64,000 nt of DNA from Harmothoe impar (GCA_947462335.1 OX381705.1:41308675-41372674); one strand, 5' to 3'; counted from the first letter of the stretch, positions 27,101-36,870 are shown. Translations and numbers: made by a program. Notes: a model not told the origin generated them from the letters alone.

Positions 27101-30100
27101 GGTTGTTTGGTGAATTTTCACACTTGCAGGTCGAAAATAATTTGGTTCCCTGGGTTCCTTGGGTTCAACCGCCTCCCCTCCACGGCCGACCCCTTTAAGC
27201 TATTGTAACACGCAGGCCTTTACACTACAAAAGGGGTGAACATTTGTTGGTTCCCGCCCCCTCAAGAGGTCGACATTTCTCTGTCCTCCCCCCCCCCCCC
27301 AAAAAAAAAGAAAATCTACCACCCCCACCCCCCCCCCCCCCCCCCCCAACCCGTTGTTAAAAGTTGACCACTCCCTAAGAAGAATTTCATACGAAATATA
27401 CTTCTGTGATATTGACTATCGATAACAATATTAAGTTTATTGTAAGCCTGCAATAATTTCTCTATTTAAACTTGTAATTAAACTAGTTACATCTCACATT
27501 AAAAGACATCGTACACAGCTTCCTCCGGCTGTTTTAGGCTCTCCTCATGTCTTCGTGACGATATTGTTTCATCCTCCTTAGGAAGTGATAGATTCAGTTA
27601 GAAACCTAATGTATGTGAAGATGTGAGGAAGTTGTAGCCTGACCAGACCGCTTGTTTTCAGACATGACCCAGAGCTCTACGTGAAGCCTAAGGGTCCGGT
27701 CATGTCCGCAAGTACTGCGGCCGCTTACAATGCCCGGCCAGCACCTGACGACCTCAAGGCCAAGTCAGAGTCTACTTTGTACCACAAAGACCAGCCGCAG
27801 TCACCCACCCACACCCACCACCAAATCTCACCCAACTACCCAGCCCGATCACATCCCAACCTCGACTCATCTGGATTAGAGCCTGATGACCAGAAACTGA
27901 GGAACTATGAAAACTCCAATCAACTCAGGTTAGACCGATTATTCGTATAGCTTAGTTACTTATGAATACAACAATAAAAACATATTTATGTAGTTCTGGA
28001 TCTTCTTTATACAGCTCTAGGTCTTGTCATTTCAACTACCTTATAAGTTGCACTGCAGTAGAAATGGCATGCACTGCGATACAGAGTAATGCTTTTAAGG
28101 TTAAGCCTGGAGACAAACACGTCCATATTGGGTAGTTGTGATTGGTTTGTGTTTGCTGACTGCAGATCGGACAACTATAGCGGACAGTTCCCCGGTAAGA
28201 AGGAGGGTCGGCGGGGGGTGGGCGGCGAGCCCCGTAAGGACCCCACCTACGAGCACCTCTACAACGTGCAGCACTACGCCAACAACAGGGAGCACCTCAC
28301 CAACAACAACAACTACGAGCAGGACCCCATCTACTCCAGCCGCTACCCACAGGGCATGCAGCGCCCCGACCCGGCCTCCAAGCCGCACCCCGCCTACAAC
28401 AACCAGACTTACATGGACCAGAACGAGCTCAAGACCTCCCTAGACAATGCCGACACCAAGGGTTTAGGGAGTAGGGACCCCTACTCCTCCCGCGACTCGG
28501 GCTTCCCCGGCTCACTGGAGAGACACAGGTAGGGGCTATCACTAGTAGCATGGTCATCTAAAACATGCTATGTTATAAAAGGCTTGCTGAGAGGCATGGA
28601 CTGCTAAGGACTTGTGTTGCATTCTGATGACATATGTTTGTGTGTTTGACTCCAGGTTGTATTAGTTGAAATTCCTTCACTCAATGAAGCAGTAATTCGT
28701 TCATTTTAATTTGTTGGAACAAATTAGAAATAAATGAACAATGAATGATTAACTATCTAAGTAATGTCCCAAGCACGCCCTTTTCTTGTGTGTAGTTTGC
28801 ATTCTCACTTCTCTGATAACTATTCCTAAAGAAACTGGCAACTTTATGCATGTGATGAAAATAACAAATATTGTGTAGTATTCGATGATGGCATGTTTCT
28901 TAAACAGGGTTCTGAAGTCCCACAGTGATCTGAATTTGGGGTATTATTATTCTTTCAAATAGATTATGATTTTGAATTCTGGATCAGGAGATAAACTACC
29001 TATACTGAAATATTGACTATTTGGCGAAAAATATTAAGTTAAAACACAAGGTATATTGACTGCTGCTGGGCCCTCTCTACATACATACATCAGGTGCATG
29101 CCTATCTCCTGACAGCCCCGTCCCCTGTTGTTACCGTTGCAGCGACATACGCCCCGTATCCTCCAGCTTTGAACTTTACAAGAAGCTGGTCACTCCTGGC
29201 TTCTATGGGGCCAAACCGAGATCTGATGCCACGAACGTGGAGAGGTAAAATAAGCCATTGAACCCCCAACCTGAAGCTGTCCCTGTGCTGTAAGGTGCTT
29301 TTGGTGCCTCCTGTAGCCTGCTGCTTGTCTGCAGGTGTACTACAGTGGTGTGGGACTAGTTGTACCTGTAGTCGTACCTGTGACATGTAGTATAACAGTG
29401 GACCTCCTGGCTGTTCTATGTCTCTAATTGCAGCATGTTAGTTACCCCTGTGTCTATGTCTGCTCTCCTCCGTACACGTACCCCAAATTAAAACCCTTGC
29501 TGTTATTGTCTGCATGTCTGCCCAGCGTGGTGTGTTAACCAGTCTGTTGTACATTACATATTACCCTGGAGCTTCCCTTCAATGTTAACCATGTTAATTG
29601 TATTAAATCAATAACGTTTTGCATGACCTTCAGGTCGAGGGAACTCCTAACGAATTTGCCTACTAAAATTGACAAGAAAAACACTAATATTCATGTCACT
29701 TGCAATACCTAATTCTAAATCAGTGGTATGGTTATCTAGATTTAAAGTAATCAACATGTTAATCCATCATATCCAACAGATTCACTCAGTCTAAATGGAA
29801 TATCCTAAGAGACACAATGTGCCCAAAAAGTAGAGCTGTAAGTCTAACTGTAACATTCCGTTAGTTGTGCTACAATGATAGATTTGGGCCTTCTAACATT
29901 ACTCACAACTCTACGACATTGACTCTGGTCTTACACCACCATTTACATGTACCCGGTATATCCAAGGAACGAGTGAGATAAGTAACCATTTGGACAAATA
30001 GGCCCCGCCACCATCTGGAATTTTGAATAGGCTCAATCAGGCTACCATAGCGCCTCATTTAAGCATAGGGTATTCGATAAGCACCGGTCTTGAATAAACG

Positions 30101-33100
30101 CGGGGGTACAAACCTATTGAATTACGTATTAAGCATTTAAGTCGGTATCTTGAGTGAGTCTCTAAGTGCTCAAGTGGTTACACCCAAATAAATGCAGTAC
30201 AATGTATTGCTAGAATCCAAGGTGGCCGTGGGGTGGCATTTTGCTCAATACGGTGGCCCGCATACATAGCCCACAGAGCTCTATGGTATATCTGTGATAT
30301 CGATATACTTAATACTAATTTTCCTTATTTGCTGTACAGGGACAACGGTTCAGGCAGTGGTCTTGACCCTATAAACCGGGAGCATCGGAACAGTGCGTTC
30401 GAATCCTACAAGAAACCTGACAGTTCTCCTATTACCACAGGATCAAATAGTCAACTAGATATGAATAAACCCTCACACCAAAGGTAAGCACTCGTTATAA
30501 CCCAAGACTGATGCCGGAACTCCAGGCGGTGCATGTTGTAATATAACATAATTAAGGCACAGTGTGCTTAAACACATGTTTAATTGGACCCACAGATCGA
30601 GAGATTTTGGGTCATCTCTAATCTAAAATCCGGCCAAAATGGGGGTATGTGTGCGCGGGTTATAGTATTATACACCACATGCGCTGTTAATTTGTCATGA
30701 TAAAAAGTAAAGACTGGCCTCCCAGTAGGCACTTTGATAACACTGCAGTGAGGCGTCAGATAAGCTGGCAGAGGTGTGATAAAATTTTGGTTGGAAGTCT
30801 GAGGGCTCCCGATTTCCGCATCGGCGGGAATCGCCGATTTTATGCATTAATATGCTGCAGGTATGCACTGTCTACACTTATTATGAAAGCCAAGATATTA
30901 AGCTACCCCCCAGCGAAATCAGGGATGAAAAATTCCTGTTATTGGCTGAACTAGAGTCATCTGAACTCGGAGGTCATGTTGAAAGTTGCATAAAATCTTA
31001 AGGCTTGCCTATATAGTGATCACACCCCCATATATAGCTTTATTGGATAATAAACAACATATATGTGAAGTTTCATGCATATATGAGTTGGGATGGTACA
31101 CTTTTTAACTGGTATAAAACAGGTCACTTTTCCTTATTTTCACGGACTGGAGGCAGGTGTTAACTAGAGGGTGCCTCCAGTGGTCAAGGATAGGCTCACA
31201 CCTGATAAGGACAACGCCCTAGCTTTTCCTGCCTTCAATATGGCCATATGTGACTGAATTTGACAATAGTTATTCAGATATGTATGATACTTTACAAAAA
31301 TGTGGGACAATTACTTTTTAATTCTACCAATATATGTGGGATACTTGTGGCCTCTCTACCTGATCTGGGCGAGCACTACCCACACTAAGTATTTGATCTA
31401 TGCTTTAGTCTAGGCTGTTTTATATTGCCCTTTAATGGGTGCAACTTCAAATGCCCCAAAAGGGCCTTTTTTTGGTTCAAGGGCCCCAAAGGGGCCTTTT
31501 CAGTTTAATTAAGTATGTAAAGGGACACTGTCACAGGTTTACCTCATGATCATTTGCACGATTTGATCTTCATTTAACTGTATGACTACAACAGGTTTAA
31601 ATGTGCGAAAAAGGTCTTTTAGTTTCAAAGGGGCCAAAGGGCCTTTCAGTTAAGTAGGTCAAATTAGCAGGTCAACTGACAGGTTCACTCCATTATAATT
31701 TTGATCTAAAAGAATTAAGGCACAGCATAATGATCCATGGTACGGAGAGTGATTAAGCCTCTGTTTTGAAATATATGACCCTATGGCAAGATCAAAGGTA
31801 GCTAAAGGGCCTTTCAATTAATAGGTCAAATACATAAACTGACATGTTTACATATAATTATGATAGAATTTATATGACATGACTAAAACCCATTGTTCTG
31901 TATTGAACTATATGACTGGTAAGTTCAAATGCCCCAAAAGGGCATTTTAGGTTCAAAGGCCCCAAAAGGGCCTTTCACTTTAGTAAGAAGTAAGTCAACT
32001 TGTACATTTTGTCAGTAACAATTCATATGATTTATGATAATTATCCTGTATCAAACTCTATTTATATACATTTACATGGGTAAAATGCCCCAGGAGGCCA
32101 TTTGAAGGTCATTTGAAGGTCATTTAAAGGTCACACCGAGACATGGACTACTCCACCAAATTCAACTCTACACTATGGATATGCCCTGAAAATTTCAAGT
32201 TGATGCAATGGAAAATAAGGAATCTATTGATGAAATAGTATGTCTAATTCATGTATTTTAGTTGAATCTGTTAAATCCACATCACAAAAACTGAATCACT
32301 CTTCTACCATTTCTATAGTGGGAGCAGGCTCATTATTTCGAACACTAAAATCCATGTAGATTCAGTTCTAGACTAGGTAGAAACTTAATTCCAAAAGTTT
32401 TAGAAAGATCTCTGTGAGCTTTATCAAATGTGATCAAAATAGTCTTAATCTATTTAAAATCTATTTTTTATCAAAGTGCCTACTCCCAGACTTAATCAAT
32501 ATACTGACAGGTTTTATCCGGGGAAATAAGTACACATCTGAAAGTTCGACATCAACTACCTCCTCACAGTCATAAAATGACCATGTTGTTTGCACTTTCA
32601 GAGAAGATTCAAAGTTGTCAGATGAGACACATACAGTTGTAGCCACGGCGCGGGGCGTTTTCGATAGCAATGGTGGTGTGCTCGAGTCAAAGGACACTGG
32701 TAAGTTTAGTCATGGAAACAAAATACCGTAAATTCCCGCGTATAACCCGCATCTCGCGTATAACCCGCACCCCCAAATTAGGAGAATCATATAACCCGTT
32801 TCTGGGTTTGAAAACTTCTATTTTAGTACTGTTCTATGATAATGAAAACCCGCGTACAACCCGCGGGTAGTACGCGGGAAGTTACGGGGTACTTAGTTTT
32901 AGGCATGGAAGATAACTTTTACACGCAAGGGGAAAGGTCCCGGGTTAGGTGCTTAAAGGTTAAACTGATCTCCATTTGTATCGTCCCCGTATCTTCATAC
33001 TCTGTACAATGTTTGGAAGAAGACACTCATTGTTTGTTTTCATAATTTACAGGAGTTAGTATAATCATCCCTAAAGGGGCCATCCCTGTCAATGTCCAAC

Positions 33101-34842
33101 AGGAGATTTACTTCAAAGTGTGCCAGGACAACAGCATCGTCCCTCCCCTTGACAAAGAAAAAGGTTAGTGCCTAACAGTTTAATATCCAGTTTAAAGTCC
33201 ATATTTAAAGAAAAATTATACTAGTATGAATATATTAAATGGAAGTTTGTAGTAGGTCAGAAAAAGTCCAGAACCATTTAGGGTATGTATGGAAACACAG
33301 TACCATCAAAACGAATATATAACTGCCGCTTTTTAGCAGATAGGAATGTGATGTGTATATGTTGCCTACATTGGGCTGTACTAAGCTGGACGTTGTGTTT
33401 CAGGAGAGACACTCCTCAGTCCTCTTGTCATGTGTGGTCCACATGGGCTCAAGTTCCTGCAGCCTGTAGAACTGCGGCTCCCACACTGCGCCTCTGTCAA
33501 CCCAGACAGTTGGTCTTTCGCTCTCAAGTCGAGTGATTCACCCACAGGTAACGGTGAGGCTTGTTTTAAAATTTAAGCATGAGGGTGTTACAAGACACCC
33601 ACCAGCACTATTTATTTACATCATTCTTTGTTATACTTGAGTAGAGTAGTATAGGCCTTGTGGTAACCGGTGTGTGGTATTGGTATTCTTTTGAAGCTAA
33701 CCTCTGGTGTAAGCATTGTTCTTTTCAGTGTTGCTAATATATTTTAGACAGGCTTCTTTATACATTATTTCCTTTCAAATCTTTGGATATTTTCTATTGT
33801 TTCTCGGATAGCAAATTTCTTCAGTTCATTGTTATTTTCAAATGAAAAAAATTGATGTGTTCTAATGCACCTGTACACTAATAGAAGTAATACCATATAT
33901 CACTAGCAAGAGTCGTTAAATGCCTTTCACAGTCACTTTTGGTGAAAATGACCATCTGGTATTAAGGTAGGATTAGATAGTGCTGTGGCCTTGATCCTAA
34001 CATTTACAGCAGTGCATCCACCCTTCTTCCCATTGAGTTCTGGAATTAACAGCTCGTAAGACATTTTTTAAAGTGATCCTAGGCAAGCCTACCCTGAGTG
34101 CTTGCCAAGCACTTTATGCAGTGGTCGGAATTCATGGGTGATTTGCAGCATTCAAATGGCAGATTCAATGGCCGTTTTCTAGGAAGTTTATTCACATTAC
34201 TTTTGAAATAAATGATAGATCATCTGCCATTATTAAGATCCATCACTTAACTGAAGATGGATTTCAAAGAAATTATATCTGTCATCATCAGTCTCGACAG
34301 ATGTCTACACAATGCTGCAAAAACACATTCAAATACTACAGTAGGTTCTCAATGCAATTGGAATATAGCTCTGTTGGGAGATTGGTACCATCAGTGATGT
34401 CACTGCACCAGTGACGTCACTGTATGTGACATAGCCATGTCACCAAGTAACGTCACTACATTACCTAAATACGTCCCCACGTCACCTAGCAATGACGTCA
34501 CTTCCCGAGTCCTTATTGTTTTGGTTTTGAGGTGAAAGTAAGTCCCAGATCGCTGTGAAAGTAAGGCCCAGATCGCCATGAAAGTAAGTCCGAGATCGCT
34601 GTGAAAGTAAGGCCCAGATCGTCATGAAAGTAAAGCCCAGATCGCCGTGAAAGCCTGGGGTATAGTACTTTATATCCCTGAGAGAAGCTTCTGAGAATCT
34701 CAATGATATTTATGTTTTCCCCTCTTCCTTTTCAGCAGGTCATCCCACCCAGTGGCAGAACATGACATTAGCCGGCATTGACGGTGTGTCCCAAGGCCGG
34801 GTTGGTAAGAACAGCGTCTCGGTGCTCGTTGACCACTTCTGA
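3792..34842 (+). CDS. TJP1: ZO/TJP-family tight junction scaffold protein, 31 exons, 5'-incomplete
   Basis: This is a membrane-associated guanylate kinase (MAGUK) scaffold. In animals the family links junctional membrane proteins to cortical actin at cell-cell contacts. Exons: 3792-3964, 6071-6173, 12079-12166, 12575-12678, 13176-13323, 13553-13783, 13914-14001, 14434-14463, 15760-15910, 16663-16765, 17020-17242, 17517-17659, 18185-18196, 19745-19795, 19983-20078, 20451-20747, 21271-21368, 21934-22233, 22530-22605, 22834-22977, 23744-24349, 24838-25052, 25309-25586, 27662-27928, 28166-28528, 29143-29244, 30340-30483, 32602-32699, 33053-33163, 33404-33547, 34736-34842. Every junction is AG/GT and phases agree throughout: 5094 nt, 1697 residues plus TGA. 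Domain order PDZ-PDZ-PDZ-SH3-GK-disordered-ZU5 is diagnostic of ZO proteins, and the C-terminal ZU5 resembles vertebrate ZO-1 rather than ZO-2 or ZO-3. The initiator exon is not identified; the first exon enters in phase 0 at Gly-Gly-Asp. The symbol denotes the family; a single invertebrate gene would be co-orthologous to TJP1/2/3. Exon ends in the disordered part are less certain. Confidence 0.95.
3965..6070 (+). other. ZO intron 1
   Basis: Donor GTAAGT, acceptor TTGATTTCAG. It holds a poly-G tract near 4007-4019 and a TA-flanked MITE (4569-4715). No other structure is evident. Confidence 0.8.
4569..4715. mobile_element. TA-flanked MITE (CCGTATTCGACGTAAT termini)
   Basis: A 147-bp element with perfect 16-bp terminal inverted repeats (TIRs) CCGTATTCGACGTAAT, flanked by TA on each side. 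That is the target duplication of Tc1/mariner-type transposons. No ORF; non-autonomous. Confidence 0.85.
6345..7135. repeat. Minisatellite, 44-bp unit, about 18 copies
   Basis: A tandem array of a 44-bp unit starting CATGTACAGGTGCAGCATCT and including CACGGATACAGTAAACACACTG. Units differ at a few recurring positions (GCAG/GCCG, GTAAA/GTGAA, TGCCC/TGTCC), so variants appear interspersed, as expected from conversion and unequal exchange. It sits in a ZO intron. Confidence 0.97.
7795..8010. other. CpG-rich patch in ZO intron 2
   Basis: About 215 bp of markedly GC- and CpG-rich sequence (many CG dinucleotides between 7820 and 7960) sit in AT-rich intron. A minus-strand ORF (7637-8002) crosses it but is not recognisable. 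It may be an unmethylated regulatory island or a captured foreign piece. Confidence 0.4.
10617..10936. mobile_element. CAGGGTTCCCACA MITE with internal TGTCATGGAA repeats
   Basis: A 320-bp element with termini CAGGGTTCCCACA and TGTGGGAACCCTG, flanked by GTCAGA on both sides (6-bp target duplication). The interior is a run of GTCATGGAA-type repeats. hAT-like, non-autonomous. ORFs across it are repeat translations. Confidence 0.85.
12575..13323 (+). CDS. TJP1: ZO exons 4-5: PDZ2
   Basis: Exons 12575-12678 and 13176-13323 complete PDZ2 (roughly residues 110-190). Visible are [28 protein letters not shown] and the second half [19 protein letters not shown], each aligning by eye with ZO-1 PDZ2. 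In vertebrates this domain forms strand-swapped ZO dimers and binds connexins. The first exon starts in phase 1 and the second ends in phase 1 after a basic, Gln-rich tail (KRQNSY). Confidence 0.94.
13553..14463 (+). CDS. TJP1: ZO exons 6-8: proline/arginine-rich linker, with 30-nt microexon
   Basis: Exons 13553-13783, 13914-14001 and 14434-14463 encode residues 206-321 between PDZ2 and PDZ3. Composition is Pro, Ser, Gly, Arg and Tyr with no folded domain, like the basic linker of other ZO proteins. The first has short proline runs (PPRPPLP). The third is only 30 nt, flanked by CCCCGCAG and GTAAGG, enters and leaves in phase 2, and encodes about TRYYGARPP, so skipping it would keep the frame. 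Exons 6 and 8 are both multiples of three. Confidence 0.82.
14464..15759 (+). other. ZO intron 8
   Basis: Donor GTAAGG, acceptor TGTCTACAG. Nothing beyond AT-rich intron sequence is evident. Confidence 0.8.
15760..16765 (+). CDS. TJP1: ZO exons 9-10: PDZ3
   Basis: Exons 15760-15910 and 16663-16765 encode residues 322-406. Visible PDZ3 features are [19 protein letters not shown] with the carboxylate-binding loop, [28 protein letters not shown], and the second-helix segment [15 protein letters not shown] followed by VNILVQYRP. This matches ZO-1 PDZ3, which in vertebrates binds JAM-A and packs with SH3 and GK as a supramodule. The intron (0.75 kb) falls right after ILK, a position shared with PDZ2. 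Confidence 0.95.
17020..17659 (+). CDS. TJP1: ZO exons 11-12: SH3 domain and hinge
   Basis: Exons 17020-17242 and 17517-17659 encode residues 407-528. SH3 spans about 415-482: [11 protein letters not shown], then [25 protein letters not shown] and KGIIPN, aligning with the MAGUK SH3 of ZO-1. A hinge follows (ADQLALAQ), then a strongly basic stretch with [13 protein letters not shown] and an acidic/aromatic end DHWDDVIF. The hinge between SH3 and GK (U5) regulates ligand binding in vertebrate ZO-1. Confidence 0.94.
18185..18196 (+). CDS. TJP1: Candidate 12-nt microexon between SH3 and GK
   Basis: A 12-nt segment is bounded by CTTTGTGTTGTAG upstream and GTGAGT downstream. It enters and leaves in phase 1 and would add four residues (about AGTA) between exon 17517-17659 and exon 19745-19795. 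Those two exons also join in frame without it. The splice signals are good, but such a short exon cannot be proved from sequence alone. Confidence 0.45.
18197..19744 (+). other. ZO intron 13
   Basis: AT-rich, acceptor ATTACAG before the GK exon. No repeat or exon is recognised. If the 12-nt microexon is not real, this merges with 17660-18184. Confidence 0.7.
19745..21368 (+). CDS. TJP1: ZO exons 14-17: guanylate-kinase-like domain
   Basis: Exons 19745-19795, 19983-20078, 20451-20747 and 21271-21368 encode residues 533-713. The GK domain starts at FPAYERVIL and reads on through [69 protein letters not shown] helices and ALWMSESK. As in other ZO proteins, the P-loop position reads FGPLADVA rather than a Gly-Lys-Ser/Thr nucleotide loop, so it should be catalytically inactive. 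In vertebrates this region binds occludin and alpha-catenin. Confidence 0.96.
21934..22977 (+). CDS. TJP1: ZO exons 18-20: acidic and low-complexity region after GK
   Basis: Exons 21934-22233, 22530-22605 and 22834-22977 encode residues 714-886. The first carries an acidic run (YDDDEDD) and a Ser-rich patch (RSSSDPS), resembling the U6 segment that follows GK in ZO-1. The other two are Tyr, Pro, Arg and Asp rich. I place the end of the first exon at 22233 (GAGAAA before GTAAAT) because it keeps phase 0 with the next acceptor; an alternative donor near 22193 would also be in frame. Confidence 0.8.
22978..23743 (+). other. ZO intron 20
   Basis: AT-rich, donor GTAAGC. Nothing else is seen. Confidence 0.7.
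23744..25052 (+). CDS. TJP1: ZO exons 21-22: large disordered region
   Basis: Exons 23744-24349 (606 nt, the longest) and 24838-25052 encode residues 887-1160. No folded domain is visible. The first has Ser/Pro-rich and basic patches ([15 protein letters not shown]) and Tyr motifs. The second has a proline run (PPPPPP) and a charged Arg/Asp/Glu repeat tract ([13 protein letters not shown]). Its acceptor at 23743 is preceded by a short T-rich tract rather than a textbook one, but the phase fits. In ZO-1 the equivalent interval includes the actin-binding region; no specific motif is recognisable here. Confidence 0.8.
25309..30483 (+). CDS. TJP1: ZO exons 23-27: disordered C-terminal half
   Basis: Exons 25309-25586, 27662-27928, 28166-28528, 29143-29244 and 30340-30483 encode residues 1161-1544. 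They are rich in Ser, Tyr, Pro, Asn and Asp. All four internal junctions are phase 2, so the last four exons (267, 363, 102 and 144 nt) could each be skipped without changing frame. Recurrent Tyr-containing short motifs ([17 protein letters not shown]) are visible. No known domain is seen. Uniform AG/GT boundaries and one continuous frame support these exons. Confidence 0.82.
25751..25926. mobile_element. CAGTGGCGGAT MITE, copy 2 (inverted relative to copy 1)
   Basis: A 176-bp element with CAGTGGCGGAT and ATCCGCCACTG-type ends, clearly the same family as 1514-1693 in reverse orientation. Flanks are CA-rich (ACACAC / CACACA), so a target duplication is likely but not provable. Confidence 0.85.
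27068..27375. mobile_element. GAGTGGTCA foldback element with G/C homopolymer arms
   Basis: The left end GAGTGGTCATTTTTTAAGAA then a G-rich run is mirrored by a C-rich run then TTGTTAAAAGTTGACCACTC. TAA follows the right end. It is a divergent relative of the element at 47326-47642. Confidence 0.7.
28529..30339 (+). other. ZO introns 25 and 26
   Basis: Introns 28529-29142 and 29245-30339, separated by exon 29143-29244, have GTAGGG and GTAAAA donors. No repeats or other exons stand out. Confidence 0.7.
30484..32601 (+). other. ZO intron 27 with degenerate internal repeats
   Basis: It holds several diverged copies of a motif around CCCCAAAAGGGCCTTT between about 31440 and 32110. It also holds an inverted pair (CAGTAGGCACTTTGATAA at about 30722 and its complement near 32468). 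It looks like an old, decayed repeat; no ORF. Confidence 0.55.
32602..34842 (+). CDS. TJP1: ZO exons 28-31: ZU5 domain and C-terminus
   Basis: Exons 32602-32699, 33053-33163, 33404-33547 and 34736-34842 encode residues 1545-1697. The ZU5 domain is very close to vertebrate ZO-1: [63 protein letters not shown] and ELRLPHC. It ends SVLVDHF then TGA at 34840-34842. ZU5 in ZO-1 binds MRCK-beta at the leading edge. The last exon has two tandem acceptors (CAGCAG at 34733-34738); use of the second removes one Ala. Confidence 0.97.
32726..32887. mobile_element. CCGTAAATTCCCGCG MITE, short copy in ZU5 intron
   Basis: A 162-bp element with ends CCGTAAATTCCCGCGTA and TACGCGGGAAGTTACGG, TA on the left, and inner repeats of TATAACCCGC. 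It lies in the intron between the first two ZU5 exons. A second copy at 59674-60664 is interrupted by another element. Confidence 0.85.
33548..34735 (+). other. ZO intron 30
   Basis: Donor GTAACG; acceptor TTCAG with a tandem CAG. It contains a 23-bp minisatellite (34532-34646) and a palindromic TGACGTCA at 34493. Otherwise AT-rich. Confidence 0.8.
34532..34655. repeat. Five-copy 23-bp tandem repeat
   Basis: Five consecutive 23-bp units of the form GTGAAAGTAAGGCCCAGATC plus GCC, with small substitutions, then a partial sixth. It ends about 80 bp before the last ZO exon. Confidence 0.9.
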
Positions 34843-36870
34843 CGTGACGCTATCGGCTTTAACACGCTGGCCACCGTCTGACACGCGGCCCCCCGCCCTG
34901 ATGGACACCACTACTGCTGGGCGGGGAACCCATGGGTGTGACTTGAAGCTGACCCAGCTTATGCTGAATAGCAGCTGGCAGGCCGGGTTGTGTGTGCCGG
35001 CGTTACACGTTACTCACTACTGCCTTGTGTGTCCGAGTAGAGCAGCAAGAACCACTGCCACACTGACTGCCGGCCCCGCACGGTGCTCACTGCCTACTCA
35101 TGGACATTGTTATCTGATAGCTGTTACATTGTGATCCTCACGTGTCATTGGGGGAGGGGGGTGTTGGTTCAGAAGGGATGGCAATGAAGACAACAACATT
35201 TTAAGATGAATGATACAAGTATGTGGGTTTGTAATCCGCAGGGTTAATCTTTTTATCCAATGGTGCTACAGGGTAAAGGGACTTTTGAGAGAATCAATTC
35301 TCTTAGGGGGCTGGGATAGGGGATACTTGAGACATTATTGTTAGTATGTAGTTTTACACCCGCAATGTAAAAAAGGGAAATTGCTGTTATTGTTATCGCC
35401 AGGACGCATAGGCTTATTACAACCCAACGTTCCCAAATCCAAAATGAGTCACTTGTACTTTAATCAAAGTTGAATGTTGTTATACTAAAATGAAAGAAAT
35501 ATCAAAATATATGCTAAAGAGGTGTTCTCTATGTGAGACGCATGTGGCTGCGGTGCATGCCCAACAGCAGTCCCTATATGATTTGTGTATTGTCTGTACA
35601 TAACATAGTTATTAGAATACTCATCTGTAAATGTATATATGCAATACATTTGGACGTTCCAATATTCATACGAGTGTATACATGCATGCATATTGTGTTT
35701 ACAAGACGGTTGTGACATATCAGTGATGTCTGCAACTTGCTTTACCATATCTAAACATTTGAGTTAACACTAATAAGAAAGGCAGCATATACCTTCTGTG
35801 TACGTTTGCAGTTGTATTGTAGGCTATGTAAAGAGTGCGTTGCAATATATTGAAATACCTTCACATGCTGTTCAAACGATACCCACAATAGAGTTAGCCA
35901 TACAGATTTAGTCTAATGTACTATAGCATATTTCAAGTTTACCACGTCCTATCGTCGGTTAACATTTTCCATTTCAGTATTGCCCCTCCAATTCACATAA
36001 GATGTCTGCAATATATTTTACAAACAATATATTATTGTTCAGGTGTTTAGCAAGAACAGTGCATTTAATTTGAGACATTTAGCACTAGCATTATATGAAA
36101 CATACTCCACGTTAAAAAAAACACACATGTATGAAGGTCATCTTCGGTTCCTAGCGTTGTAAGTGAAAAGTTGTCCTGACATAAAGTTCGTATTTCCGAC
36201 GAACACGAAACAACATAATCAATTGTAGATGAAAACTAAAATATATGAATCTGTCAGAAAATAATTATATGAACTTGTGGAGCTTAAAATGAGATGGCCC
36301 TAAGACTAGGTAAATACCTCACCAGTTATTTTGGTCAAAACTGCTCCCGTGAATCAATCTACAAATTGTATATTTTGTAGTCTAGTTACTCTTGCCAATC
36401 TATTAGGCCAAAATATCCACAATCTTCCCCCAGGACTCGTCTATTTTAGGAGTAATGGTCCTTACAATCATGTACAGAGATGTTTTAATCGAATTGTATA
36501 ATATAAAACTTATATATGTTTATACATGATTCATTTCTACTGCTTAATCTGTAATCTTTGCAATACACATATCATGTATAGAATAACGTTTGAATTCTGA
36601 GATGGCTGGATAATCATCTTCAGATCTTGTTCCTGCATCGCTGAGTGTGCATGACTTTAAATGATGATATAATGCAATGTTGATATGTAAGTAAAGTACA
36701 AGATTTAAGGTCGTTTTGCGACCTGCCTTTTATAAACCGAATTTGTACGAAAGACAGTATTTTATTGTATAAAAATGATTTTCAATATGCAATGCATGAT
36801 ACAGAGTATTCAATGTACATGTTTGTAGTATCACAATGTTAACCAATAATAAACACGTATAGACAAAACT
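34843..36870 (+). other. Probable 3' UTR of the ZO gene
   Basis: From the stop codon to just past the polyadenylation signal there is no sustained ORF and no further recognisable exon. The first 250 bases are GC-richer, then the sequence becomes AT-rich. The extent is inferred from the AATAAA at 36848. Confidence 0.6.
36848..36853 (+). promoter_or_regulatory. Polyadenylation signal AATAAA
   Basis: A canonical AATAAA lies about 2.0 kb after the ZO stop codon in AT-rich sequence. It is the best candidate for the gene's poly(A) signal; an earlier variant signal cannot be excluded. Confidence 0.5.

Larger units (their letters stand above)
25587..27661 (+). other. ZO intron 23
   Basis: Donor GTACTC, acceptor TTGTTTTCAG. 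It contains the second CAGTGGCGGAT MITE (25751-25926) and a GAGTGGTCA foldback element with C tracts (27068-27375). Otherwise there is no structure. Confidence 0.8.
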
